In this document: piece after piece, positions 9,509 through 19,179 of the stretch
Layout of the letters: the number at the start of each line of letters is the position of its first letter
How positions within the stretch are numbered: position 1 is the stretch's first letter
NCBI RefSeq assembly: GCF_003443995.1
Contig: NZ_QWEY01000013.1
Location: 1-64,000, forward strand
DNA length: 64,000 nucleotides
Source of the DNA: Pseudotabrizicola alkalilacus
Lineage (GTDB): Bacteria; Pseudomonadota; Alphaproteobacteria; Rhodobacterales; Rhodobacteraceae
Direction: 5' to 3'
Notes under the pieces: model-generated
Databases searched by the model: none
What the model was told of the DNA's origin: nothing
What the model saw: only the letters and a program-made list of their open reading frames with translations
Position numbers and translations under genes: made by a program

Positions 9509-9544
9509 GAAGGCGCCCCTGAACCGGGCGCCTTCTGGCGTTTT
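9509..9544 (+). terminator. Rho-independent terminator of tRNA-Leu
   Basis: A perfect 10-bp stem, GAAGGCGCCC (9509-9518) and GGGCGCCTTC (9526-9535), has a 7-nt loop and is followed within 6 nt by TTTT. It sits 19 bp after the tRNA 3' end. Confidence 0.85.
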
Positions 9545-9790
9545 GCCCCCTTGCGCGCCGCGCCGTCGCCTTCCGCGGCCCCGAACGGCCAAAGTGCAGG
9601 CAATTCGCCCGGCTTCCGCCCGCCAACTGCCGCAACAGACGGCGAAAGCGGCGCAATATGACTGATTTTCCCGCATTCGCCATGCCATGCCTTAAATTGT
9701 GACAAGCCAGTTGCAATGCAGGGCCGCATTGGCTTTAGTCATCCTAACGAGTGCAGAAAATCTGCCGGACCACATGGGGAGACCAGCGCG

Positions 9791-10891
9791 GTGAGCGAAA
9801 GCCACAACGACGCCTTTGTTGCCTTTGACCGGGTACAGAAAAGCTATGACGGCGTGAGCCTTGTCGTCAAAGATCTTAACCTTAACATCGCCAAGGGGGA
9901 GTTTCTGACCATGCTCGGGCCTTCGGGGTCGGGCAAGACCACCTGCCTGATGATGCTGGCCGGGTTCGAGACCGCCACCAATGGCGAGATCCGGCTTGAT
10001 GGCACCAACATCAACATGGTGCCGCCGCACAAGCGCGGCATCGGCATGGTGTTCCAGAATTACGCGCTGTTTCCGCATATGACGGTGGGCGAAAACCTGT
10101 CCTTTCCGCTCGAAGTGCGCGGCATGGGCAAATCCGACCGCGAGGCCAAGGTGGCGCGCGCGCTGGACATGGTGCAGATGGGGGCTTTTGCCAACCGGCG
10201 CCCGGCCCAGCTGTCCGGTGGCCAGCAACAGCGGATCGCCCTTGCGCGCGCGCTGGTGTTTGACCCGAAGCTGGTCTTGATGGATGAACCACTTGGCGCG
10301 CTGGACAAACAGCTGCGCGAACATATGCAGTTTGAAATCAAGCACCTGCACGAAAGCCTTGGCATCACCGTGGTCTATGTCACCCATGATCAGGGCGAAG
10401 CGCTGACCATGTCGGACCGCATTGCCGTGTTCAACGATGGCCGCATCCAGCAGCTTGCCCCGCCCGCCGATCTGTATGAACGCCCCGACAACAGCTTTGT
10501 GGCGGGCTTTATCGGCGAGAACAACAAGCTGCCCGGCACACTCGAAGAGCTGTCGGGTGACAAGGCACTGGTGCGGCTGGCCACCGGCGAGCTGATCGAC
10601 GCAACCCCCGTCAACGTCACCCAGAAAGGGCAGCAGACGCTGGTTTCGATCCGGCCAGAACGGGTGGAATTCAAGACCGGAATGATGCCGCCCGGCGCGC
10701 ACATGATCGGGGCCGAAGTGCTGGAGGTCATCTATATGGGCGACATCCTGCGCACCCGGCTGCGGGTCGCGGGGTCGGATGACTTCGTGATGAAATGCCG
10801 CAATACGCAGGGGCAGACCCGTCTGAGCCCCGGCGAGCAGATAAAGGTCGGCTGGCATCCGCAGGATGCCCGTGCGCTCGACCCGATCTGA
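9791..10891 (+). CDS. ABC transporter ATP-binding protein, polyamine type
   Basis: A 366-aa PotA-like ATPase. Walker A is GPSGSGKTT, the Q-loop is in MVFQNYALFPH, the signature is LSGGQQQRIALARAL, Walker B is LVLMDEPLGALD and the H-loop is VYVTHDQGEAL. The last ~90 residues form a TOBE-type regulatory domain. GTG at 9791 is chosen: a GGGGA motif lies about 10 nt upstream and the family homology begins right after it. An ATG at 9716 adds 25 unlike residues. It is first of four transporter genes (ATPase, binding protein, two permeases), enough for one complete importer. Confidence 0.93.
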   Translation: MSESHNDAFVAFDRVQKSYDGVSLVVKDLNLNIAKGEFLTMLGPSGSGKTTCLMMLAGFETATNGEIRLDGTNINMVPPHKRGIGMVFQNYALFPHMTVGENLSFPLEVRGMGKSDREAKVARALDMVQMGAFANRRPAQLSGGQQQRIALARALVFDPKLVLMDEPLGALDKQLREHMQFEIKHLHESLGITVVYVTHDQGEALTMSDRIAVFNDGRIQQLAPPADLYERPDNSFVAGFIGENNKLPGTLEELSGDKALVRLATGELIDATPVNVTQKGQQTLVSIRPERVEFKTGMMPPGAHMIGAEVLEVIYMGDILRTRLRVAGSDDFVMKCRNTQGQTRLSPGEQIKVGWHPQDARALDPI

Positions 10892-10968
10892 CCAATTCCC
10901 CGGCCACAAGGGGAGTGCCGCACACAGCGGACAAAAGAACCACCGATAACCAATATGGGAGCTTGCCA

Positions 10969-12045
10969 ATGAAGAAACTTCTTGTCCTGTCCACCGCCCT
11001 TTCGGGCCTTGGCTTTGCCGCTTCGGCGCAGGAAATCGCCGTCATGTCCTGGGGTGGCGCTTATGCCACCAGCCAGATCGAAGCCTACCACAAACCCTTT
11101 ACCGCCGAGACCGGGATCACCGTCGTCAACGTCGATGCCGACAACCCGGCCGCTCCGATCAAGGCACAGGTCGAAGCGGGTAACGTCACCGTAGACGTGG
11201 TCGATCTGGAATATGCCGATGCCGTGCGCCTGTGTGATGAAGGTCTGCTGGAAGTGCTGGACCCTGCCATCCTGGCCCCCGGTGCCGACGGGACGCCCGC
11301 AATGGATGATTTCCTGCCCGGCGCCGTGACCGACTGCTATGTCGCCACCATCGTGTTCTCGACGCTTTACGCCTTTGACGAAAGCAAGTTCCCCACGGAC
11401 CCGCCGACCACCATCGCGGATTTCTTTGACACCGCGAAATATCCGGGCAAGCGCGGCATGCGCAAAGGCGCAAAGGTCAATCTCGAGATGGCCCTTATGG
11501 CCGATGGCGTGCCCGCAGACGAGGTTTACGGCATTCTGGAAACGCCGGAGGGTGTGGACCGCGCCTTTGCCAAGCTGAGCACCATCAAGAACGACATGAT
11601 CTGGTGGGAAGCGGGCGCCCAGCCTCCGCAACTGCTGGCCGATGGCGAGGTCGCGATGACCACCGGGTACAACGGTCGCTTCTTTGCGGCGGCAGTGACC
11701 GAGGGCAAGCCGTTCAAGCAGGTGTTTGACGGTCAGGTCTATGAATATGACGGCTATGCGATCCCCAAGGGTGCGCCCAACATGGAAGCGGCCAAGCAGT
11801 TCCTGACCTATGCCACCACCACCCAGGCGCTGGCCGATCAGGCCAAGTGGATCGCCTATGGCCCGGCGCGCCATTCCTCGGGCCCGCTGGTCGGCCTGTT
11901 CATGGATGGCAAGACCGAGATGGGCCCCTTCATGCCCACCGCCGCCGAAAACCTGACCAATGCGCTGCCCTCCTCGTATGAGTTCTGGGTCGACCGCGAC
12001 ACCGAGCTGAACGAACGTTTCAACGCCTGGCTGGCGTCGAACTGA
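10969..12045 (+). CDS. Extracellular polyamine-type solute-binding protein
   Basis: A 358-aa periplasmic protein with a Sec signal cleaved near ASA-QE (residue ~21). The mature N terminus (IAVMSWGGAYATSQIEAYHKPF) and the YDGYAIPKGAPN segment are typical of the PotD/PotF and SBP_bac_8 group that binds putrescine, spermidine or related compounds. The exact ligand is not readable. A strong 10-bp stem-loop lies just after the stop, before the permease genes. Confidence 0.9.
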   Translation: MKKLLVLSTALSGLGFAASAQEIAVMSWGGAYATSQIEAYHKPFTAETGITVVNVDADNPAAPIKAQVEAGNVTVDVVDLEYADAVRLCDEGLLEVLDPAILAPGADGTPAMDDFLPGAVTDCYVATIVFSTLYAFDESKFPTDPPTTIADFFDTAKYPGKRGMRKGAKVNLEMALMADGVPADEVYGILETPEGVDRAFAKLSTIKNDMIWWEAGAQPPQLLADGEVAMTTGYNGRFFAAAVTEGKPFKQVFDGQVYEYDGYAIPKGAPNMEAAKQFLTYATTTQALADQAKWIAYGPARHSSGPLVGLFMDGKTEMGPFMPTAAENLTNALPSSYEFWVDRDTELNERFNAWLASN

Positions 12046-12058
12046 TCTGATCAGGCGC

Positions 12059-12083
12059 GGGGCGGCGGCACAACCGCCGCCCC
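12059..12083 (+). promoter_or_regulatory. Intercistronic stem-loop after the binding-protein gene
   Basis: A perfect GC-only 10-bp stem, GGGGCGGCGG (12059-12068) and CCGCCGCCCC (12074-12083), has a CACAA loop and no T-run. Stem-loops here in ABC operons often stabilise the upstream binding-protein mRNA or partly terminate transcription, so that binding protein exceeds permease. That role is inferred from position. Confidence 0.6.
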
Positions 12084-12108
12084 GATCCGTTGCAAAGGGG
12101 GTTTTCTG

Positions 12109-13371
12109 ATGGCTGACATGTCTGCACCTGCCGGGGGTCTGTTGACCACCAGCGACGGCCGCCCGCTGAAATCGGCGCTGGCCACCGCGCAAAAGCGCGC
12201 CAAGCGGCGGGCGTTCCTGCTGGTTCTGCCGCTGCTGGCCTTTATCGTCATCACCTTTATCGTGCCCATCGGGCAGCTGATGCATCAGGCGATCTACAAC
12301 GACGGGTTTTCTGCCAACATGCCGCGCATGACGGCATGGTTTGCCGAAACCCCGCCCGGCACCGAACCGGACGACGCCGCATGGGAGGCGCTGGCGCTGG
12401 ATCTGAAAGACGCCGCCGCCGCGCGCAGCGTCGGCGTGGTCGGCACCCGCGTCAATTACGAGATGTCTGGCACCCGGTCGCTGTTCACCTCGACCGCGCG
12501 CGGAGCGGCGCGGTTCGAGCCGCCCTATCGCGATGCGCTGCTGGCGGCAGATGAAAAATGGGCCGACCCCAACCTGTGGGGCACCATGCGGCAAGTGTCT
12601 GATGCCTATAGCGCCAACTTTTTCCTCGCCGCGATCGACATGACGCGCGATGTGAACGGCAAGATCGTGCCCATGCCCGAGGAACGGCAGATCTATGTCA
12701 GCCTGTTCGTCAAGACTTTCCTGCTGGCCGGGCTGATCACCTTCACCTGCTTTCTGCTGGGCTTTCCGATTGCGCATCTGCTGGCCACCCTGCCGATGAA
12801 ATGGTCCAACCTGCTGATGATTCTGGTGCTGCTGCCGTTCTGGACCTCGCTTCTGGTGCGCACCACCAGCTGGATGGTCTTGCTGCAACAACAGGGCGTG
12901 GTGAACAACACCATGGTGGCCCTGGGGATCATCAGCGAGGATGGGCGGATTCAGATGATCTACAACCAGATGGGCACGATCATTGCGATGACGCATATCC
13001 TGCTGCCCTTCATGATCCTGCCGCTGTATTCGGTGATGCGCCCGATCCCGCCCTCTTATGTGCGCGCCGCGCGCTCGCTGGGCGCCACCAGCTGGACCGC
13101 GTTCCGCCGCGTCTACCTGCCGCAAACCCTGCCGGGGGTAGGTGCCGGGTCGCTCTTGGTCTTCATTCTGGCGGTCGGCTATTACATCACGCCCGCTCTG
13201 GTCGGCGGGGCAAGCGGTCAGCTGATCTCCAACCTCATCGCCTTCCACATGCAAAGCAGCCTGAACTGGTCCCTCGCGTCGGCCCTTGCCGCCCTGTTGC
13301 TGGGCGCGGTTCTGGTGCTCTACTGGATCTACGACCGGCTGGTCGGCATCGACAACCTCAAGCTCGGGTGA
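12109..13371 (+). CDS. ABC transporter permease, PotB-like
   Basis: A 420-aa inner-membrane permease. The first helix lies at about 36-56 and five more follow residue ~195. The EAA cytoplasmic loop that contacts the ATPase is visible (AARSLGATSWTAFRRVYLPQTLPGV). A hydrophilic insert of about 140 residues separates TM1 from TM2, so the protein is longer than the usual ~290-aa PotB. It ends 5 bp before the second permease gene. Confidence 0.9.
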   Translation: MADMSAPAGGLLTTSDGRPLKSALATAQKRAKRRAFLLVLPLLAFIVITFIVPIGQLMHQAIYNDGFSANMPRMTAWFAETPPGTEPDDAAWEALALDLKDAAAARSVGVVGTRVNYEMSGTRSLFTSTARGAARFEPPYRDALLAADEKWADPNLWGTMRQVSDAYSANFFLAAIDMTRDVNGKIVPMPEERQIYVSLFVKTFLLAGLITFTCFLLGFPIAHLLATLPMKWSNLLMILVLLPFWTSLLVRTTSWMVLLQQQGVVNNTMVALGIISEDGRIQMIYNQMGTIIAMTHILLPFMILPLYSVMRPIPPSYVRAARSLGATSWTAFRRVYLPQTLPGVGAGSLLVFILAVGYYITPALVGGASGQLISNLIAFHMQSSLNWSLASALAALLLGAVLVLYWIYDRLVGIDNLKLG

Positions 13372-13376
13372 CCTGA

Positions 13377-14330
13377 ATGTCCCTTCCCGTCTACGCATCC
13401 CCGTTGGAGCGGGTCTGGTATTACACCAGACTGGTGATCTGCGCGCTGATCTTTCTGTTCCTGATCGCGCCGATCCTGATCGTCATACCACTGTCGTTCA
13501 ACGCCGAGCCCTACTTTACCTTTACCGAAAAGATGCTGGCCTTTGATCCGACCGGCTATTCCTTGCGCTGGTACGACCTGTTGCTGACGCAACCTTCGGT
13601 TCCCACCGATGTGCCGCGCGATGCGGCGTGGTGGTCGCTGGTCTGGCAGAACAGCGCCTGGGTCAATGCGGCCAAGAATTCGGTGATCATCGGGTTTTTC
13701 TCGACCATCGTGGCCACGGTGCTGGGCACCATCGCCGCTTTGGGCCTGTCGCGGCCCGAGATGCCCAATCGCCGCCTGATCATGGCGATCCTGATCTCAC
13801 CGATGATCGTTCCGATCATCATCACCGCGACGGGGCTGTTCTTTTTCTACTCCAGCCCCTGCGCGCTGCTGAACTGGACCGGCCTTGCGCAGCACTGCGG
13901 GCGGCTGACCGGCAGCTATCTGGGCGTTGTACTGGCCCATGCCACGCTTGGCATTCCCTTTGTCATCATCACCGTCACCGCCACGCTGATCGGCTTTGAC
14001 CAGTCGCTGAACCGGGCGGCGGCCAGCCTTGGCGCGCCGCCGACCACCACGTTTTTCAAGGTCACCATGCCGCTGATCCTGCCGGGCGTGATCTCGGGCG
14101 CGCTGTTTGCCTTTGTCACCTCGTTTGACGAGGTGGTGGTGGTGCTGTTCGTCGCCGCGCATGACCAGCAGACCATCCCGCGCCAGATGTGGAACGGCAT
14201 CCGCGAACAGATCAGCCCAGCGATCCTGTCGGTGGCGACGATTCTGGTGGTGATCTCGATTGGGATGCTGGCCACGCTGGAAATTCTGCGCCGCCGGTCC
14301 GAACGCCTGCGCGGCGTGACGCCACACTGA
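13377..14330 (+). CDS. ABC transporter permease, PotC-like
   Basis: A 317-aa inner-membrane permease with six predicted helices. Its EAA loop reads AAASLGAPPTTTFFKVTMPLILPGV. A ~70-residue periplasmic loop follows TM1. It is the last gene of the importer and pairs with the permease just upstream (5-bp gap) to form the heterodimeric channel. Confidence 0.9.
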   Translation: MSLPVYASPLERVWYYTRLVICALIFLFLIAPILIVIPLSFNAEPYFTFTEKMLAFDPTGYSLRWYDLLLTQPSVPTDVPRDAAWWSLVWQNSAWVNAAKNSVIIGFFSTIVATVLGTIAALGLSRPEMPNRRLIMAILISPMIVPIIITATGLFFFYSSPCALLNWTGLAQHCGRLTGSYLGVVLAHATLGIPFVIITVTATLIGFDQSLNRAAASLGAPPTTTFFKVTMPLILPGVISGALFAFVTSFDEVVVVLFVAAHDQQTIPRQMWNGIREQISPAILSVATILVVISIGMLATLEILRRRSERLRGVTPH

Positions 14331-14376
14331 CGCCACGCCTCCTGCCCCGCCCCCCTGCCCCGCCAAAGGGCAGCGG

Positions 14377-14874
14377 TCAGCCCTTGTGCAGGGCCAGTGC
14401 CGCGCGCAGCTCTGCCGACAGGCTCACCCGCTCGTCCTCTGACAGAAAAGACCCGATCTCGACCGGGCGCGGGCCGCCGTGCAGGGTCAGGTACTGTGGC
14501 ACCGGCCCGCCGACCTTATGCATCTCGACCCGCACCCAATGCGGATTGGCCTGCCATTCGGCATGGGCCTTGCGCGGACCCTGCCGGGTCAGCGTAACAA
14601 GCCCCGGCGTCAGGGTCAGGTCTTCGACAATCTCGGCGTCACGGTAACTCCGCTGCAACGCCCACCAGACCCCGGCCACCGCCAGCACCAGAAACGGCAA
14701 CAGCCCCCACAGCACCGGCGAGCCCAGCACCGCCAGCAGCGGCAGGGTGATCAGCGCCGAAGTGCCGCCGATGAACCAGACAAACCCCTGACGCGGCAGC
14801 GACCGATAAGGCCAAAGCCGCAGATGCCGGGTATCGCTGTCGGTCAGGTCGGGGGGAAGCCACTGATAGGGCAT
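14377..14874 (-). CDS. DUF2244 membrane protein
   Basis: A 165-aa protein with two adjacent helices at about 30-70 (FVWFIGGTSALITLPLLAVL, then PVLWGLLPFLVLAVAGVWWA) and a soluble C-terminal half (VTLTRQGPRKAHAEWQANPHWVRVEM). This matches the DUF2244 family, common in alphaproteobacteria and often near cytochrome oxidase genes, as here (ctaD is ~550 bp away). Its function is unknown. Confidence 0.82.
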   Translation of the reverse strand: MPYQWLPPDLTDSDTRHLRLWPYRSLPRQGFVWFIGGTSALITLPLLAVLGSPVLWGLLPFLVLAVAGVWWALQRSYRDAEIVEDLTLTPGLVTLTRQGPRKAHAEWQANPHWVRVEMHKVGGPVPQYLTLHGGPRPVEIGSFLSEDERVSLSAELRAALALHKG

Positions 14875-14950
14875 GGCGCGGTGCGGTCCTTTTGCTCAGG
14901 CCCGGACAATAGAGCGGCGCGGGGCAATGTCCATGCCCGGCCGTTTGTGA

Positions 14951-15265
14951 TCAACGGTCACAGGTGATCTGCACCTCATGCTGACGATAAAGGAAATCCT
15001 CCCGCACCACCTCCACCCCCACGGGACGCGAGGAATACAGGCTATACTCACCCAAGCCACACAGCTGCCGCGCCTCCGCGGCGATCTGATCCCGGAACGC
15101 CAGCTCGCGGGTATCGGTCAGCGTATACGCCCGGTCGATGGTAAAGCTGTGCAGCGTCGATCCCGGCGCTGACTCTACGGTCGGCATATACAGCTCATCC
15201 GGCGCAGGTGGCTGGACGCAGGCAGCAAGCGTGGCAATCAGCAACAGTGGCAGGCGGTGGATCAT
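14951..15265 (-). CDS. Small lipoprotein of unknown function
   Basis: About 104 aa. The N terminus MIHRLPLLLIATLAACVQPP has a lipobox (LAAC), so it is probably an outer- or inner-membrane lipoprotein. The body has two Cys residues (QLCGLG and the near-terminal TCDR) that may pair. ATG at 15265 is preferred, because AAAGGA lies ~11 nt upstream; an in-frame ATG at 15277 would add four residues. No family is recognised. Confidence 0.7.
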   Translation of the reverse strand: MIHRLPLLLIATLAACVQPPAPDELYMPTVESAPGSTLHSFTIDRAYTLTDTRELAFRDQIAAEARQLCGLGEYSLYSSRPVGVEVVREDFLYRQHEVQITCDR

Positions 15266-15371
15266 TGCGGGGGGCATCCTTTGGCGGCGTCAGTCTGGCC
15301 ACACTATCCCGCAGATCGGGCGCGGGGTCAAAGTCGGGCGATCCTGACCTTTGCCGGATCGCCTGAATGCA

Positions 15372-15404
15372 AAAAGGCCCCGGATCGCTCCGGGGCCTTT
15401 TGCT
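15372..15404. terminator. Bidirectional terminator at ctaD 3' end
   Basis: A 12-bp stem, AAAAGGCCCCGG (15372-15383) and CCGGGGCCTTTT (15390-15401), has a 6-nt loop. Flanking A and T runs make it work in both directions. It lies 13 bp beyond the ctaD stop. Confidence 0.88.
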
Positions 15405-15416
15405 GTGGTATCCGCC

Positions 15417-17087
15417 TTAGTGGGCGGGGTGTTTGTCCCAGTCTTCGCGCTTGGGCAGCTGCTCGAACGTGTGTTCAGGCGGCGGCGAGGTCAGGGTCCA
15501 TTCCAGCGTGTCGGCGTATTCGTTCCAGTAGTTGTTCTGGGTCACGCGGCGGCCGAATTTCAGCGCATAGAACATCATGACGATGAAGAACACGAAGGAC
15601 GCAAACGACAGGAACGCACCGAGCGACGAGACATAGTTCCAGTAGGCAAACGCCTCCGGGTAGTCGATGTAACGGCGCGGCATGCCCTGACGGCCCAGGA
15701 AGTGCTGCGGGAAGAAGGTCAGGTTAGCGCCGATGAACATCGTCCAGAAGTGCAGCTTGCCTGCCCATTCCGGGAATTCCCGGCCCGACATCTTGCCGAA
15801 CCAGTAATAGATGCCCGCAAAGATCCCGAACACGGCGCCGAGGCTCATCACATAGTGGAAGTGGGCCACGACGTAATAGGTGTCATGATAGGCCCGGTCC
15901 ACACCAGCCTGAGACAGCACGATGCCGGTCACACCACCGACGGTGAACAGGAACAAAAAGCCGAACGCCCAGAGCATCGGCGTCTTGAACTCGATCGAGC
16001 CGCCCCACATGGTCGCGATCCACGAGAAGATCTTGATGCCGGTCGGCACCGCGATCACCATGGTCGCCAGCATGAAGTACGACTGCTGCGTCAGCGACAT
16101 GCCGACGGTGTACATGTGGTGCGCCCAGACGACAAAGCCCAGCACCCCGATGGCAACCATCGCATAGACCATCGGCAGATAGCCAAAGATCGGCTTGCGC
16201 GAGAAGGTGGCGATGACCTGAGAGATGATGCCAAAGGCTGGCAGCACGATGATATACACCTCCGGGTGGCCAAAGAACCACAGGATGTGCTGATACAGGA
16301 TCGGGTCGCCGCCGCCTTCGGGCTGGAAGAAGGTGGTGCCAAAGTTGCGGTCGGTCAGCAGCATGGTGATCGCACCCGCCAGAACCGGCAGCGCCAGCAG
16401 GATCAGCCAGGCGGTGACAAAGATCGACCAGGCGAACAGCGGCACCTTGTGCATGGTCATGCCCGGGGCACGCATGTTCAGAAAGGTGGTGATGATGTTG
16501 ATCGCACCCAGAATCGACGAGGCCCCCGACAGGTGAACCGCGAAGATCGCGAGATCCATCGAATAGCCGCCCTCATTGGTCGAGAGCGGCGGGTACAGCA
16601 CCCAGCCCACGCCCGACCCAAGTTGGCCATTGCCGCCAGGTGTCAGCACCGAAGCCACAGCCAGAGCCGTACCTGCGATGTAAAGCCAGTAACTGAGGTT
16701 GTTCAGGCGCGGAAACGCCATATCCGGCGCGCCGATCTGCAGCGGCATGAAGTAGTTGCCAAATCCCCCGAACAGCGCCGGGATCACCACAAAGAACATC
16801 ATCAGGATGCCATGCGCGGTGATCAGCACGTTCCAGAGGTGGCCGTTGGGCGTACACTGGTCGGTGGTGGTGGCAATCAGCCGCGCGCCTTCGGCACACA
16901 TGTATTGCACGCCCGGCTCCATCAGCTCCATCCGCATGTAGACGGTGAAGATGACCGAGATCAGGCCGACGATACCGCCGGAGAACAGGTAAAGAATCCC
17001 GATGTCTTTGTGGTTGGTCGACATGAACCAGCGGGTAAAGAACCCTCGCTGATCATGGTCGTGGCCATGGATGGCTGCGTCCGCCAT
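15417..17087 (-). CDS. ctaD: Cytochrome c oxidase subunit I (aa3 type)
   Basis: A 556-aa catalytic subunit of the terminal oxidase, with twelve helices. It binds heme a, heme a3 and CuB. Signature stretches: [51 protein letters not shown] (CuB His and the cross-linked Tyr), [11 protein letters not shown] (CuB His pair) and [15 protein letters not shown] (heme His pair). Length matches Rhodobacter/Paracoccus CtaD. Cytochrome c2, a likely electron donor, is encoded just upstream on the same strand. The other oxidase subunits are not in the window. Confidence 0.97.
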   Translation of the reverse strand: MADAAIHGHDHDQRGFFTRWFMSTNHKDIGILYLFSGGIVGLISVIFTVYMRMELMEPGVQYMCAEGARLIATTTDQCTPNGHLWNVLITAHGILMMFFVVIPALFGGFGNYFMPLQIGAPDMAFPRLNNLSYWLYIAGTALAVASVLTPGGNGQLGSGVGWVLYPPLSTNEGGYSMDLAIFAVHLSGASSILGAINIITTFLNMRAPGMTMHKVPLFAWSIFVTAWLILLALPVLAGAITMLLTDRNFGTTFFQPEGGGDPILYQHILWFFGHPEVYIIVLPAFGIISQVIATFSRKPIFGYLPMVYAMVAIGVLGFVVWAHHMYTVGMSLTQQSYFMLATMVIAVPTGIKIFSWIATMWGGSIEFKTPMLWAFGFLFLFTVGGVTGIVLSQAGVDRAYHDTYYVVAHFHYVMSLGAVFGIFAGIYYWFGKMSGREFPEWAGKLHFWTMFIGANLTFFPQHFLGRQGMPRRYIDYPEAFAYWNYVSSLGAFLSFASFVFFIVMMFYALKFGRRVTQNNYWNEYADTLEWTLTSPPPEHTFEQLPKREDWDKHPAH

Positions 17088-17359
17088 TGGCGTCTCCCGT
17101 TTTTGTTATGTGCGATCGTCCGACCAGCGGAGTCGGATATTCAGCTTTGGTAATAGCTTTCAGAACGGGTGGCGGCAACGGGGGAATTTGATCTGGATCA
17201 AGTGCAGATGTCGCAGGGGGTTGAAAAATGCCCCGGATTTTCCGGTCTGGCCCCCGCCAGCACCCTCAGCCCGGCCAAAGCGGCCGCCAGGGGCGGGCGC
17301 GCAAGACAAAGGGCGCGACGTTGTGGCGCGCCCCTGATCTGCGGCAAATCAACCCGCGC

Positions 17360-17761
17360 TCAGTTGTGGGTGGCCAGATAGGCCGCCACATCTTCGGCCT
17401 TGGCGCGCAGCTTGAAGGTCATCTTGCTCTTCGCTGCCGCGTCGCCGGTCACTTCTTTCAGCCACACGGCAGGATCGGTCATATAGGCGGCAAGGCTCGC
17501 CTCATCCCAGACCGCGCCAGTGGCGCCTGCAGCCAGAATGCCGTCGCCATATTTGAAATCCGCGACCGAGGCGACAGGGTTGCCCACAATGCCGAACAGG
17601 TCCGGCCCGGTTTTGCCGCCCTTGACGATAGTGGTGCCGTCAGCGGCGGTGATGCCATGGCAGGATTTGCATTTGGCAAATTCCTTTTCGCCCACGGCGG
17701 CGTCACCGGCAAACACCGGGGCGGCGCAGAGGGCAAGGGCGGCGGCGTACAGGGATTTCAT
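17360..17761 (-). CDS. cycA: Soluble cytochrome c2-type c-cytochrome
   Basis: A 133-aa periplasmic electron carrier. The signal peptide ends near VFA-GD (residue ~19). The heme motif CKSCH is at 31-35 and a Met ligand candidate is in KSKMTFKL. ATG at 17761 follows a clear AAGGAG; the upstream in-frame start at 17785 precedes the ribosome site and is rejected. It is followed on the same strand by ctaD after ~270 bp, in which I see no gene. It probably carries electrons from bc1 to the oxidase. Confidence 0.88.
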   Translation of the reverse strand: MKSLYAAALALCAAPVFAGDAAVGEKEFAKCKSCHGITAADGTTIVKGGKTGPDLFGIVGNPVASVADFKYGDGILAAGATGAVWDEASLAAYMTDPAVWLKEVTGDAAAKSKMTFKLRAKAEDVAAYLATHN

Positions 17762-17958
17762 CGAAGGCTCCTTTGCGAAGGTCAAGCGTGACTGTAGCTG
17801 TGACCTTAGGCATGCATTTAATGCTGTTACAGAGCAAGCGGCACGAATGTCGCAGTCATGGGTCAGTATTATTGACTTGCTTGCACCGGCGCGGCAGGGT
17901 GCGCATCAAACGGGCCGCTGACAGCGCCCCGCACAGGAATGACCGGGAGGAAACGGCA

Positions 17959-19179
17959 ATGCAATGGGAACAGGTTCTGGCGCCACGCATGGGGCGGATG
18001 AAGGCATCGGAAATCCGCGAACTGCTCAAGCTCTTGGATCAGCCCGACATCATCTCCTTTGCCGGCGGCATTCCCGACCCGGCGCTGTTTCCGGTCGCCG
18101 CGTTTCAGGGCGCGCTGACCGCCGCCCTTGCCCCCGGCAAAGCGGACGCGGCGCTGCAATATTCGGTGAGCGAGGGCTATCTGCCGCTGCGCCAATGGCT
18201 GGCCGCGCATATGACCGGGCTTGGCATCCCCTGCGGCGTCGACAACATCCTGATCACCTCGGGCTCGCAGCAGGCGCTGGATTATCTGGGCAAGCTGATG
18301 ATCGGCACTGGTGATACCGTGCTGGTCAACTGGCCGACCTATATGGGGGCCTTGGGGGCCTTCAACGCCTATGAGCCGGTCTATGACCGGCTGGACCCGC
18401 GCGACAACCGGGGAGCGGCGGAATACACCGCCAAGGCCGCCGAGGCCGGGGGCCGGGTGAAATTCGCCTATCTCTCGGTCGATTTTGCCAACCCGACCGG
18501 CGAGACGATCCCCCGCGCCGACCGCGAACGGGTGCTGGATCTGGCCGACGATCTGGGGGCCGCCATCGTCGAGGATGCCGCCTATCAGGCCCTGCGCTTT
18601 GACGGCGAGGCTGTGCCGCCGATTCTGGCGCTGGAAATCGCGCGCAAGGCCAAGACCGGGGGCAGCATCGAAGACTGCCGCACCATCTATTGCGGCTCGT
18701 TCTCCAAAACCCTGGCCCCCGGATTGCGGGTGGGCTGGGTCTGTGCCGCCAGCCCGGTGATCGGGCGGCTGGTGCTGATGAAACAGGCCGCCGATCTGCA
18801 TTCCAGCACCCTGAACCAGATGGCGATTGCCGATGTCGCCGCCAATCTGTTCGAGAGCCATGTGGCGGGGTTGCGTGAGGTCTACAAGGCACGGCGCGAC
18901 CACATGCTGGCGGCCTTGTCGCGCGAGATGCCAAAGGGCGTCAGCTGGACCCGGCCCGAAGGCGGCATGTTCGTCTGGATCACCCTGCCCGAAACCATGG
19001 ACGGTGCGGCGCTGCTGGCCCGGTCGCTGGAGACCGAGCGGGTGGCCTTTGTGCCGGGGCGCGCGTTCTTTGCCGATGGCTCGGGCGGCAACACCATCCG
19101 CCTGAGCTTTTCGCGCGCCGACGAGGCGGCGATTGACGAAGGCATCCGGCGGCTGGGCCGGTTGATCGCGGCGGACTGA
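17959..19179 (+). CDS. PLP-dependent aminotransferase, class I/II (2-aminoadipate/LysN-like)
   Basis: A 406-aa fold-type I aminotransferase. The PLP lysine is in YCGSFSKTLAPGLRVGW, the cofactor Asp/Tyr region is VEDAAYQALRF and the NPTGE motif is FANPTGETIPRADR. The N-terminal MKASEIRELLKLLDQPDIISFAGG is typical of the LysN/2-aminoadipate and branched-chain-like group. ATG at 17959 has GGGAGG about 8 nt upstream. It is transcribed divergently from cytochrome c2. The substrate is undetermined. Confidence 0.9.
   Translation: MQWEQVLAPRMGRMKASEIRELLKLLDQPDIISFAGGIPDPALFPVAAFQGALTAALAPGKADAALQYSVSEGYLPLRQWLAAHMTGLGIPCGVDNILITSGSQQALDYLGKLMIGTGDTVLVNWPTYMGALGAFNAYEPVYDRLDPRDNRGAAEYTAKAAEAGGRVKFAYLSVDFANPTGETIPRADRERVLDLADDLGAAIVEDAAYQALRFDGEAVPPILALEIARKAKTGGSIEDCRTIYCGSFSKTLAPGLRVGWVCAASPVIGRLVLMKQAADLHSSTLNQMAIADVAANLFESHVAGLREVYKARRDHMLAALSREMPKGVSWTRPEGGMFVWITLPETMDGAALLARSLETERVAFVPGRAFFADGSGGNTIRLSFSRADEAAIDEGIRRLGRLIAAD

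Noticed and set aside
10732-13398. Very long open frame (888 codons) on the minus strand opposite the ABC transporter genes
   Set aside because: It is the codon-bias shadow of the plus-strand genes: low-complexity Gln/His/Arg/Gly-rich protein with no family features, spanning several real genes.
15351-17153. 600-codon open frame on the plus strand across ctaD
   Set aside because: It is antisense to a fully conserved oxidase gene, with His/Arg/Gln-rich composition and no recognisable domain.
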